From positions 248,001-312,000 of the forward strand of contig CAWATZ010000003.1 in NCBI GenBank assembly GCA_963784995.1: a stretch of DNA of 64,000 nucleotides, read 5' to 3'. The DNA is from CAWATZ01 sp963784995. GTDB lineage: Bacteria; Planctomycetota; Planctomycetia; Gemmatales; Gemmataceae. A program made the translations under genes and the position numbers. Shown piece after piece: positions 8,269 through 16,783 of the stretch (positions within the stretch are counted from its first letter, which is position 1; the number at the start of each line of letters is the position of its first letter). The notes under the pieces are model-generated. The model saw only the letters and a program-made list of their open reading frames with translations, searched no databases and was not told the DNA's origin.

Positions 8269-9276
8269 TCAGCTGGGGAAGTGCAGACCGAGTTTGCCGC
8301 CCAGGGACGCAAGCAGGGCGCCATCGCCGGAGGGGAGAAAGAGGCTGACGCGGTGCCCTTTGCTGGAACTGCGCACGAGGATTTTGCCGAGTTTCTTGTT
8401 GACGCTCGGGGAAGCCGCGGGCAACGGGAAGCGGCAGAGGGTTGTCAGGAACTGCTTCCGTCCGGCCAGCTTGGCCAGCCGCTCCAGCGAATCCAGACCG
8501 GCCAGCTCCGCGAGTGAGAACCGCAAGTCCAGGCCAAAGTGCGTCCCGGGGAACCGCAGACCACGCAAGGTTTCATAGGTGCGAAGGCAGTCGTCCGATT
8601 TGCCGATCCCCAGCACTCTCCAGGTGTACTTCTGGGGCTGCAGTTCCAGTTCTGTGAGGACGCTGCGGACCCGCTCGATTTGTTGCTCGCAAGTTCCGTC
8701 CACCACACCGGACAAGCTCAGGCTGCCATGACGATCGGCGTAGCTGAGGCACGGTTGACCCCCGGTGGTGTGCTTCGCCTCGATCCGATACTCTCCAAAG
8801 GCGGGTTTGCGGGTCAGGATCACGGGGAGTTGGCCTACTTGGACGACCCGGTTCAGGATGGGCTCGCGTCCACCAGCATCCAGGTTCCCCAGCAAACCTT
8901 GCAACCCAACGTCCAGGGCGCTACGGCGTTCATTGGACTCGATTCCCACGAAGTTCCAGTCTCCGCATTCACAGCGGACGTTCAAAGTCGCGTTCGGCGG
9001 CAGTTCCTTCTGCCCGCAGCGCAGCACTTCTGTCAGCACCCCCAGGTCGTTTTCCTCCGCAGGGAGTTGGCCATCCGCCCAGAAGCTGTCCAGAGCAATT
9101 CCAGGGAGGTCGTCCAGGCATGGCAGTTCGACCTGCTGGCGGAGATCAACGGTTTGCGTTTGTGGGACTGTGAAATCCTGGCAGCCGGCCAGTACCCGCA
9201 AGGCTCGCTGTCGGAGAGACTCCAGGTCAGCCAGCTGAAAGATCCTCTCAGCAAGGTGTTCGTTCCGTTTTGGCAT
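8269..9276 (-). CDS. hypothetical protein, 335 aa
   Basis: Minus-strand frame with ATG at 9276. Composition is protein-like, with VRCECGDWNFVGIESNERRS, SYADRHGSLSLSGVVDG and KVLGIGKSDD-like segments and no low-complexity runs. The opposite strand also has a long frame here, but its product looks like an antisense shadow. It has no signal peptide or transmembrane segment. No family is recognised. It ends about 125 bases upstream of the Rpn-like gene in the same direction. Confidence 0.52.
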   Translation of the reverse strand: MPKRNEHLAERIFQLADLESLRQRALRVLAGCQDFTVPQTQTVDLRQQVELPCLDDLPGIALDSFWADGQLPAEENDLGVLTEVLRCGQKELPPNATLNVRCECGDWNFVGIESNERRSALDVGLQGLLGNLDAGGREPILNRVVQVGQLPVILTRKPAFGEYRIEAKHTTGGQPCLSYADRHGSLSLSGVVDGTCEQQIERVRSVLTELELQPQKYTWRVLGIGKSDDCLRTYETLRGLRFPGTHFGLDLRFSLAELAGLDSLERLAKLAGRKQFLTTLCRFPLPAASPSVNKKLGKILVRSSSKGHRVSLFLPSGDGALLASLGGKLGLHFPS

Positions 9277-9589
9277 TGGCTCATCCCTCGTGCCGTCCCG
9301 AGCAAATCTGTGGAATCAGGAGACCCCTTCGCAGGTGTGGCAAGGGCCTGGGAGAATGCATCGAGTGTACCGCGCGGAGTCTGTGGGCGTCCAGCAAGCA
9401 CATCTCACACGGAGCCAGGCGAGCCAGGCCGTCAGTTGTGGACGTGCCTTGCGGATCGGGCCGAGGCGAGGCTACAATTCAATCAATGAAAGAAGTCCGG
9501 GAGATCAAGAGGCGACGACCAGAACGAAAGGGGTTCGTTCCCTGCCCGGTGCAGCAGCGCCCCCGCAGTCCTGCGAAAGAAGGCAAGCC
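9277..9589. other. intergenic region between divergent genes
   Basis: About 313 bases with no convincing gene. The frame extended upstream of the 9590 gene is open through it but lacks a ribosome site and its composition is not protein-like. I see no clear promoter or repeat. Confidence 0.4.
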
Positions 9590-9844
9590 ATGAACCGTGA
9601 AGTTGACCCCACGGATTTTCCCAGCCGCTGGCGAGAAGTGTTGGACGAAATGCAGCGTGAATGGGATCGTCTCCAGAAGGAGAATGCCCAGCTCCGAACC
9701 GAACGCGATGAGCTATCGAAGGCTCTCGTTGCACTCATGGGCGAGGTTACCTTCAATGAGGAGGAAGTCCTCGCGCAGATTGGCCACGAGAAGCCGCTCC
9801 GTGAGTTCTTGAAGGAGATGCGCGACCAACTCGGTGGAGACTGA
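9590..9844 (+). CDS. small coiled-coil protein, 84 aa
   Basis: Start ATG 9590 with GAAAGAAGG upstream. The middle of the protein (DEMQREWDRLQKENAQLRTE, residues ~17-36) has heptad-like spacing typical of a coiled coil, followed by an acidic segment. It is translationally linked to the next gene, whose in-frame ATG 9834 overlaps this stop and whose preferred ATG 9849 lies five bases after it. The small two-gene arrangement resembles toxin-antitoxin units, with this as the antitoxin-like partner, but no family match is claimed. Confidence 0.55.
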   Translation: MNREVDPTDFPSRWREVLDEMQREWDRLQKENAQLRTERDELSKALVALMGEVTFNEEEVLAQIGHEKPLREFLKEMRDQLGGD

Positions 9845-9848
9845 CCAA

Positions 9849-10175
9849 ATGGGGAAGTCTTCCGAGCAACCCGAGAAGTTCACTGTGGATCGCTTGCCGG
9901 CCGTCACCGTACAAATCCGCAGCTTGGTCGAGCGTGCTAAAGGGTTGGGCATCGGGCCGCAGGTTCTCGACGTTTTGGAACGCATCGTGGACAAACTCGA
10001 ATCCATGCCCCTGGAGTGGGGCGATCCGATGTATGCCACCAAGCAGCCGGGCGGGTTGGTTCTGCGCGGAGTTCTGTTCCCCTTCGTCGTCCAGTATGTC
10101 ACCTTCCCGCAACAGAGAGTGGTCTGCATTCTGAATGTCGGTATCTTTCCGCGACATCCGCTTGACGCTGTATGA
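9849..10175 (+). CDS. small protein, possibly RelE/ParE-like
   Basis: 108 residues from ATG 9849. The C-terminal half, GGLVLRGVLFPFVVQYVTFP followed by VVCILNVGIFPRHPL, resembles the beta-sheet core of RelE/ParE-fold proteins, where a strand with an aromatic residue is followed by a VYVLxI-type strand. The N-terminal part is helical and acidic. Coupling to the coiled-coil gene suggests a toxin-antitoxin-like pair. A catalytic residue set is not evident, so this is a tentative call. Confidence 0.5.
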   Translation: MGKSSEQPEKFTVDRLPAVTVQIRSLVERAKGLGIGPQVLDVLERIVDKLESMPLEWGDPMYATKQPGGLVLRGVLFPFVVQYVTFPQQRVVCILNVGIFPRHPLDAV

Positions 10176-10208
10176 GCAGGAACGCCCCTTGTTTTTCCTC
10201 CAGTTGCC

Positions 10209-13200
10209 TCACACTTCCTTGGTGGTCGCCGTCCCCTGCCCGAACATCGCGTACAGCGGCGGCAGCAGGAACAGGTTCATCACCGTCGAGGTGGTCAGCC
10301 CACCCAGGATCACCACCGCCAGCGGATACTCGATCTCGTAGCCCGGTTTGTTGCCGCTGATCACCAGTGGCAGCAGGGCCAGCCCGGTCGCCAGGGCCGT
10401 CATCAGGATCGGCGCCAGCCGTTCCGCGGAGCCGCGCAGCACCAGCTCCATGCCGAACGGCTCCCCTTCCTCCGTCTCCAGGTGCCGGTAATGGCTCACC
10501 AGCATGATCCCGTTGCGGGCGGAGATGCCCAGCACCGTCACGAATCCCACCAGCGAGCCCAGCGACAGCACGCCGCTCGTCAGGAACACTCCGACCACGC
10601 CGCCGATCAGGGCAAACGGAATGCTCACCGCCACCAGCAGCGTCGGCCGCCAGGACTGGAAGTCCACGTACAGGAGCAGGATGATCCCCAGCAGGGACAT
10701 CAACCCCAGGGCGTACAGTTTCCGGCTCGACTCCTGCCGGGCCGCGTATTCGCCCAGGAACTCGGGGTGATACTCGCGCTCGAACGGCAGCTTGCGCACC
10801 TTCTCCTCGATCTCCTGGGCCGCGGAGCCGAGGTCGCGGCCTTTCACGTCGCAGGTGATGTCCAGCCGGCGCGAGGCGGACTCGCGCTTGATCTCATTCG
10901 GCATCGGCACGATCGCAATTTCAGCCACGTCGCCCAGCCGGACCTGCTGGCCGGTCGGCGTGTCGATCGGCAGCGCATAGAGGGCGGTCACGTCCGTGCG
11001 CAGCTTCGGCACGCCCCAGACCACCACGTCGAAGCGTTTCTGGCCCTCGTAGACCTCGCCCACCTTGGTGCCGCGCAGCAGGGTCGTGCTCGCCCGGCGG
11101 ACGTGGCCGGGCGTCAGGCCATAGCGCTCCGCGGCCTCCGGCCGCATCCGCACTTCCACCTGCGGCACCAGCACCTGCGGCTCGACCTTGAGGTTGGCCA
11201 CGCCGGCCACCTCGGACATCACCTTCTCGACGTCCTTGGCCCGTGAGCGCAGCACGGCCATGTCGGGACCGAACAGGCGCACCACGACGCTGGCGCTGGT
11301 GCCCGTCAGCACCTCCTTGCTGCGCTCCTTGAGGTAGGTCTGCACGTCGCAGTACAGGCCGGCATGGCTGTCCATCACCGACTGCACCTTGTGGACCGTG
11401 GCGTTGTAATCCACGTTGGGATCGATGCTGATCCACAGCTCAGTGAAGTTCGGGCCGACCACCTCGTCGGCGACCTCCGCCCGACCGATGTGCGAGCCGA
11501 AATTGATCACGCCGGGGATCTTTTTCAGCTCCTCGCTGGCGATGACGGTGGCCCGCTGCATGGCCTCCAGCGACGTGCCCGGCTTCTCGATGTAGTGCAT
11601 CAGGAAGTCGGTCTCCTGGAAGGCCGGCAGGAACTCCTGACCCAGCCGGGTCGCCCAGGCCCCGGTCAGCACAAAGGTCGTGGCCAGGATGCCCATCGCC
11701 AGGTAGGGCCGCCGCACCAGCGGCGGCAGCACCACGCGATACATCGACCGCAGCAACCGGGCCAGCGGGGCGTCCTTGCGGTGGCCTTTCACTCCGGTCA
11801 GCAGCATGTAGGACAGGGCAGGCGTGACGGTCAGGGCGGTCACCAGGGAGGCGAGGATCGCCAGCACGTAGGCCATCGCCAGCGGACGGAAGAAGGAGCC
11901 GGCAATGCCTTCCAGGAAAAAGATCGGCAGGAACACCAGGATGACGATCAGCGTGGCGTAGACGACGGCACTGCGAACTTCCATCGAGGCGTCGAGGACC
12001 ACCTGGAAGGCAGACTTCACGTTCCCGGCCTCCCGGTTCAGGCGCAGCCGGCGGACGATGTTCTCCACGTCGATGATGGCGTCGTCCACCACCTCGCCCA
12101 GTGCAATCACCAGGCCGGCTAGAACCATCGTGTTGATGGTCACGCCGCGCCAGGTGAGGATCAGCACGGCCGCGATCAGTGACAGCGGGATGGCCGTCAG
12201 GCTGATCAGGGCGGTCCGCCAGTCGAACAGGAAGACCACCAGGATGACCACCACCAGGATGCAGCTGACGAGCAGAGCATGACTGAGGTTGTCCACGGCC
12301 CGCTCGATGAACGTGGCCGGGCGGAAGATGGTCGAATCGATCTCGATGCCGGTCAAGCCGGGCCGCAGGGCGTTCAGGGCCTCCTCGACCTTGCGCGTGA
12401 CTTCCAGCGTGTTGCCCTGGGGCTGTTTCTCGACAATCAGCAGCAGGCCCTCGCCCGACCTCTCCATTCCCTTGTTGCGGATCACCGCGTCGCCGATGGG
12501 CGGCGGCGAGCCGATGACCACGTCGGCCACGTCGCCGATTCGGATTGGCGCTCCGCCGCGGAAATCGACGACCATGCGGGCCAGGTCCTCCGGTTCGCGC
12601 ACCGCGGGGAGATGACGGACGGCCAGCCGCTGGTTGGGCGTGTCCACGAAGCCGCCTGCCTCAAGCGACGTGGCCGCGGTCGCCGCGGTGACGACCGCGT
12701 CCAGGCTCACCGCGGGCTGGTGTTGCCGCAACCGGTCGGGATCGACCATGATCTGGAACTGCCGGTCGCGCTGGCCCCAGATGGCGACGTTGGCCACGCC
12801 GGGCACGGCCATCAGACGCGGCCGGATGGTCCACAGGGCCAGCACGGTCATGTCGCGCTGACTGAGGCTCTTGGAGGAAACGCCGATCTTCATGACCCGG
12901 CTGAGCGAGGACAGCGGCTGCAGGATCACTGGCTGCTTCGCCACCGTCGGCAGCTTCGGCGTCTCGGCGGCCACCCGTTCCTGGACGTACTGCCGGCCCT
13001 TGTGCAGGTCGGCCCCCTGCTCCAGCAGCAGCAGGATCGAGGACAGACCCAGCACCGACTTGGAGCGAATGGTCTGCACGCCGGGGGTGCCGTTGAGGGC
13101 GTTCTCCAGCGGCATCGTCACCAGGCTCTCGACCTCCTCGGTCGAGAGGCCAGGCGCCTCGGTCTGGATCTCGACCCGCGGCGGAGCAAACTCGGGGAAC

Positions 13201-13313
13201 ACGTCCAGCGGGGCCTTGCGGATGGTGTAATACCCGAAGAGGATCAGCACGGCGGCCAGGGCCAGCACGGCCGCACGCATGCGCAACGACGTGGAGATGA
13301 GCCAGGAAAGCAT
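10209..13313 (-). CDS. heavy-metal RND efflux permease, CusA/CzcA family
   Basis: 1034-residue inner-membrane pump of the HME-RND family. It has an N-terminal transmembrane helix, two large periplasmic loops, and two blocks of about six helices. The TM4 motif GEVVDDAIIDVENIV carries the acidic residues used for proton relay. The porter domain contains ALWTIRPRLMAVPGVANVAI, characteristic of CusA/CzcA proteins. It exports cations such as Cu, Ag, Zn, Co or Cd across both membranes together with the adaptor and outer-membrane channel encoded just upstream. ATG 13313 is used; a TTG at 13325 is an alternative. It is last in a TolC-adaptor-permease operon, separated from the adaptor gene by a palindromic repeat. 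Confidence 0.94.
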   Translation of the reverse strand: MLSWLISTSLRMRAAVLALAAVLILFGYYTIRKAPLDVFPEFAPPRVEIQTEAPGLSTEEVESLVTMPLENALNGTPGVQTIRSKSVLGLSSILLLLEQGADLHKGRQYVQERVAAETPKLPTVAKQPVILQPLSSLSRVMKIGVSSKSLSQRDMTVLALWTIRPRLMAVPGVANVAIWGQRDRQFQIMVDPDRLRQHQPAVSLDAVVTAATAATSLEAGGFVDTPNQRLAVRHLPAVREPEDLARMVVDFRGGAPIRIGDVADVVIGSPPPIGDAVIRNKGMERSGEGLLLIVEKQPQGNTLEVTRKVEEALNALRPGLTGIEIDSTIFRPATFIERAVDNLSHALLVSCILVVVILVVFLFDWRTALISLTAIPLSLIAAVLILTWRGVTINTMVLAGLVIALGEVVDDAIIDVENIVRRLRLNREAGNVKSAFQVVLDASMEVRSAVVYATLIVILVFLPIFFLEGIAGSFFRPLAMAYVLAILASLVTALTVTPALSYMLLTGVKGHRKDAPLARLLRSMYRVVLPPLVRRPYLAMGILATTFVLTGAWATRLGQEFLPAFQETDFLMHYIEKPGTSLEAMQRATVIASEELKKIPGVINFGSHIGRAEVADEVVGPNFTELWISIDPNVDYNATVHKVQSVMDSHAGLYCDVQTYLKERSKEVLTGTSASVVVRLFGPDMAVLRSRAKDVEKVMSEVAGVANLKVEPQVLVPQVEVRMRPEAAERYGLTPGHVRRASTTLLRGTKVGEVYEGQKRFDVVVWGVPKLRTDVTALYALPIDTPTGQQVRLGDVAEIAIVPMPNEIKRESASRRLDITCDVKGRDLGSAAQEIEEKVRKLPFEREYHPEFLGEYAARQESSRKLYALGLMSLLGIILLLYVDFQSWRPTLLVAVSIPFALIGGVVGVFLTSGVLSLGSLVGFVTVLGISARNGIMLVSHYRHLETEEGEPFGMELVLRGSAERLAPILMTALATGLALLPLVISGNKPGYEIEYPLAVVILGGLTTSTVMNLFLLPPLYAMFGQGTATTKEV

Positions 13314-13333
13314 GGTGTCACCCAAAAAGAATC

Positions 13334-13410
13334 AACCACGGATGACACGGATAACACGGATAAAGAAATGCCTTTTGTCTTTATCCGTGTTATCCGTGTC
13401 ATCCGTGGTT
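13334..13410. repeat. REP-like palindrome, perfect 32-bp arms
   Basis: Left arm 13334-13365 begins AACCACGGATGACACGGATA and is perfectly complementary to right arm 13379-13410, with a 13-base loop. It lies between adaptor and permease genes of one operon. This dispersed palindrome type is found in many planctomycete genomes. It may affect RNA stability and the relative expression of the two genes. Confidence 0.88.
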
Positions 13411-13415
13411 CAATG

Positions 13416-14741
13416 CTACTTGGAAAATCCGGTTTCGATGCCCCACAGCTCCGCCGCGCCCTTGATCACGACAGGGGTCTTGACGGCCGGGCCGCTGGCC
13501 AGGACGGCGAGTTCGCGTTTGTGCGTGCTGCCGTTCTGAGGGGCGAACTCATCCGGGATGACGTAGCGCACCTCGACCCGGCGGCGCGCATAGCGGTTTT
13601 CGCCCAGCTTCTCGTAGACCCAGGTGCCGCCGTAGAGGTCGTGGATCACGGCGGGCCACGGCACAATCAGGCTCTCTTCCTTGCTCAGGAGCGGAATGGT
13701 CACGCCGACTTTCTGACCCGGCAGCAGGGCCCGGACCAGGTCTCCCGGAGGGTTTTCCAGCTCGTAATACAGGTCCACGGTGTTGGCCAGCGGATTGGCC
13801 GTGGGAGGCGCTTCGATCGGTTGAGCCGAGCGGTTCGACTCGCCGGGCCTGCCGACCAGGTGGCCCACGGCGACCGGCTCGCCCTTGGCCACGTCGGCAA
13901 TGTCGCCAACGTAAACGGGAACGCGAACCCAGACCTTGGTCAGGTCGATGATCTCGAACAGGGCGGCCCCGCTTGGCACGTTCTGCCCCGGCTGGGCGGA
14001 CACGTTGCGGAGCAGCCCTTCTTCCGGGGCGTCGATGGTCATGGGGGCGGCCGTGCCCTTCTCGAATTCCCCGATGGTTTTCCTCAGCGAGTCCAGCCGA
14101 GCCTTGAGGACTTGCTCTTGCTTCACGGCGGCGTCGTAAGCAACCTGGGCCTCGTCCACCATACGCTGACTGCCGGCTTCTTTACGGCGCAGCTCCTTGT
14201 TCCGGTCGAGGAGGATCTTGGCTCCGCTCACCTGAATCTGAGCGGTTTCCATCTGTCCATTGATGTTGAAGAGCAGGTCCTCCATGTTGGCCCGCACGTC
14301 AGGAGTGAGCAACGGCAGCAGCTGGAACATGGGCTGGCCGGCCTTGACGATTCGGCCCGGCAGGGGCATCCCATCCTTTGGCGCGACGAGCTTGCCGGTC
14401 AATGGGGCCGAGACCAGGACGGTCTTGCCGGCCGGGACCACCACGTCGCCGCCGTACGCCCGGGCCCGGGCCACGCGCTTCCGCTCGACCAGCGCCGTCT
14501 CCACCTGCAGGGCGCCCTCGGCCTTGGGCGTGGTGGTGATGACGTTCGGGGCCTTGGGCTTGTCCGTGACGACGTTCAGCTCGTCTTCCTTGATCTTCTT
14601 GTCTACCGTGGCGGCGGGGGGCGGCTTCTCTTGCTTGTGGACCGGCTTGGGAGCGGTCGCGATCCACCACGCGGCCGTCGCCACTCCTCCGGTTAGCACT
14701 GTCCCAACAATCCCCGTGAGCAGACCGCTGCGGAAGTTCAT
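13416..14741 (-). CDS. RND efflux periplasmic adaptor (CusB/CzcB-like, HlyD family)
   Basis: 441 residues. A single N-terminal membrane anchor (residues ~7-28) is followed by a Lys/Pro-rich linker, a barrel-sandwich half (VVPAGKTVLVSAPLTGKLV), an alpha-helical hairpin (residues ~140-210) and the return strand IDAPEEGLLRNVSAQPGQNV, then beta-barrel and membrane-proximal domains. This order is that of HlyD-type membrane fusion proteins bridging an RND pump and TolC. The stop of the upstream TolC gene lies only 20 bases before its ATG. Confidence 0.91.
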   Translation of the reverse strand: MNFRSGLLTGIVGTVLTGGVATAAWWIATAPKPVHKQEKPPPAATVDKKIKEDELNVVTDKPKAPNVITTTPKAEGALQVETALVERKRVARARAYGGDVVVPAGKTVLVSAPLTGKLVAPKDGMPLPGRIVKAGQPMFQLLPLLTPDVRANMEDLLFNINGQMETAQIQVSGAKILLDRNKELRRKEAGSQRMVDEAQVAYDAAVKQEQVLKARLDSLRKTIGEFEKGTAAPMTIDAPEEGLLRNVSAQPGQNVPSGAALFEIIDLTKVWVRVPVYVGDIADVAKGEPVAVGHLVGRPGESNRSAQPIEAPPTANPLANTVDLYYELENPPGDLVRALLPGQKVGVTIPLLSKEESLIVPWPAVIHDLYGGTWVYEKLGENRYARRRVEVRYVIPDEFAPQNGSTHKRELAVLASGPAVKTPVVIKGAAELWGIETGFSK

Positions 14742-14761
14742 GGTAGTCGTTTCTCCGTTGG

Positions 14762-16387
14762 TTAATCGCGGCGTGGGGAGGCAATGGGCGGGAGCAGCAC
14801 CCCTTCTCCAAACGAGCCGCCGGGTTTATCCCGGCGGTCTTCTCCCTGGGTTAAACCCCGCGCCTCGTTGGTGGGTTTCTCGGGCTCTTTCTTCTCGGGC
14901 TCCTTCTTCTCGGGCTCCTTCTTCTCCGTGTCCTTCTTCTCCGATGTCGCCCGGCTCTTCAGCTTCTCGAAGACGTCGGGTTCCGGCTCCAGCGGACCTG
15001 CCTCCTTGAGGCGCCGGCCGACGCTGCGCTCCAGCTCGGCCCACTGCCGGCGCAGCTCGGCGTGGAGCAGGGCCTCGCGGAACAGGGCGTCGATCAGGGC
15101 CCGGCTCGTTTCCAGGATGATCACGTAGCCGGATTGCCCCTCGCGGTAGGCCGTCTCCGCCCGGGTGATGTTGGCCTCGACCGCGGGCAGGGTCCTGGCG
15201 TCCAGCACTTCCAGCTCGGCACGGGCCTGCCGATAGCGATAGTGGGCCTGGTGAACGTCCCAGATGATCTGGTTACGGATGGTCTGGACGTTTCGTTCGG
15301 CCCGTTCCAGCTCGGCCTTGGCCCGGGCGATGGCACCCTGGTTCCAGTTGAAGATCGGAATGGTGACGCGGAAGGCCGGGCCAAACTCGTGATCGATGAT
15401 GGTGCCGGTGGTGGCGTCGGCGATGCCCAGGAAGCGGAACCAGACCAGCTTGGCCAGCTTGAGCCGCTGCTGGGCGCCCTGGACGTTCCACAACGAGGAC
15501 TGGAGGTCCGGCCGGGTGTTCAGGGCCTCGGCGGTCAGTTTCTCGACGTCGATGCAGTCGCGCGGCGGCAGTGGTGTTTGCATCAGCTTGATCGGACAGC
15601 GGTTGGCCCCGGTGCCCATCAGGTTCCGCAGGCGTTCCTCGGCGATGGAGGCATTGTAGCGGATGCGTGCCAGGTCTTGGTCGGCCAGGTAGGCGTCGAT
15701 CTGGGCGGTGGCCGCCTCCTGCGGCCCGATGTCGCCGGCCTTGAGGCGCGCCGCGGCCAGGTTGCTGATCTCCGTGCGGACCCGGACCGCTTCCTCGGCC
15801 ACCGTGACCTGGTAGTAAGCCAGATGCACGTCGGCCAGGGCCAGGCGCACGTCGCGGATCAGGTCGAGGCCGGCCTGGGCCAGTCGCTGACAGACGCGCT
15901 CCACCTCGCGCTTGGCCGATTTGATGCGGATAGGCCGGAGCCAGATGGCCTCGACGGGGAAGTCGGACAGCCAGCGGTAGGCCTTGTCGTGGGCGGCGGC
16001 ATAGTAGAGGAATTCCGGGTTGGGCAGTAGCCCGGCCTGGATCAGGTCGCCGTGGGCGACGCCCAGGTCGGTCAGCAGCTCCAGGAACGCCGCGTTGTTC
16101 CACATGGCGACGACGATGATCATTTCGTCGGACAGCGGCTCGGTCAGACTGATGCCGTTGGGTAAGACGATCTGTCCTGGAGGCGTGCTGGGGCCCAGCC
16201 CCGGACCCATGCGCTTCTGCAAATCCTCGGACAGACAGTCCTTGTTGCAGACGACCTGCTTGAGGCAGCCCGAGACCAGACAGACTGCCAACCCGACGAT
16301 CAGGCAAGCAGCGCAATTCCAGCCACCCGGGAGGGCAAGCCAGGAGCGGCGAACCGGGCAAACCGATCTGTCTGCCTGATACTGCAT
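14762..16387 (-). CDS. TolC-family outer-membrane efflux lipoprotein (CusC/CzcC-like)
   Basis: 541 residues from ATG 16387. The signal peptide ends in lipobox LVSGC (Cys41), so it is a lipoprotein. Two repeats of long helices with TolC-type residues follow (RDVRLALADVHLAYYQV and RNQIIWDVHQAHYRYRQARA). The C-terminus has a charged tail with three tandem KKEPE units after residue ~480. It forms the outer-membrane duct for the RND pump encoded downstream. The frame is open upstream to 16504, but the extension would bury the signal peptide. Confidence 0.91.
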   Translation of the reverse strand: MQYQADRSVCPVRRSWLALPGGWNCAACLIVGLAVCLVSGCLKQVVCNKDCLSEDLQKRMGPGLGPSTPPGQIVLPNGISLTEPLSDEMIIVVAMWNNAAFLELLTDLGVAHGDLIQAGLLPNPEFLYYAAAHDKAYRWLSDFPVEAIWLRPIRIKSAKREVERVCQRLAQAGLDLIRDVRLALADVHLAYYQVTVAEEAVRVRTEISNLAAARLKAGDIGPQEAATAQIDAYLADQDLARIRYNASIAEERLRNLMGTGANRCPIKLMQTPLPPRDCIDVEKLTAEALNTRPDLQSSLWNVQGAQQRLKLAKLVWFRFLGIADATTGTIIDHEFGPAFRVTIPIFNWNQGAIARAKAELERAERNVQTIRNQIIWDVHQAHYRYRQARAELEVLDARTLPAVEANITRAETAYREGQSGYVIILETSRALIDALFREALLHAELRRQWAELERSVGRRLKEAGPLEPEPDVFEKLKSRATSEKKDTEKKEPEKKEPEKKEPEKPTNEARGLTQGEDRRDKPGGSFGEGVLLPPIASPRRD

Positions 16388-16660
16388 GGTCCGGTCTCGA
16401 AATTCGGCCTGGCCGTGAGTCAGGGAAGCCCGAACCGTTCGGATTTCCTTCAGGGAGAGACGTACCGCGTCTCCAGGGTATTGGATCGGTCGCCCATTGT
16501 CCACGACTTGAAGGATTGTAACGGCTTTACGGAGACGAGGAAATAGGCAAGAGGGCGAATCGACCGGGGGAGGCCCCGGACAACGGTCGGACTCAGCGAT
16601 TCTTTCCAGGGGTCGGAACGATCACAAGGGGTCGGTTCTGCTGGAGCTGCGGGAAAATCC

Positions 16661-16688
16661 TTGTCAACCTCCCCCCGTGAGGTATCAT
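16661..16688 (+). promoter_or_regulatory. candidate sigma-70 promoter of the selenoprotein operon
   Basis: TTGTCA (16661-16666), a 16-base spacer and TATCAT (16683-16688) resemble TTGACA/TATAAT. It would give a leader of about 90 bases before ATG 16784. It lies in the divergent region between the metal efflux operon and the Sec-rich operon, so the two may be co-regulated. No operator palindrome was recognised. Confidence 0.42.
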
Positions 16689-16783
16689 AAATCTATTGAG
16701 CCGACCAGGTAACAAAGACACGTAACGCTTCCCCGTCAGGATGAAGTGGGGAACCGAACCATGGGAACGGGGTGGACCGCGCC

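Noticed and set aside
8539..9489. 316-codon plus-strand frame opposite the 8269-9276 gene
   Set aside because: Considered as an alternative gene, but its composition is that of an antisense shadow and there is no ribosome site.
12279..14696. 805-codon plus-strand open frame
   Set aside because: Antisense to the RND permease and adaptor genes, low-complexity composition. The minus-strand genes match known families over their full length.
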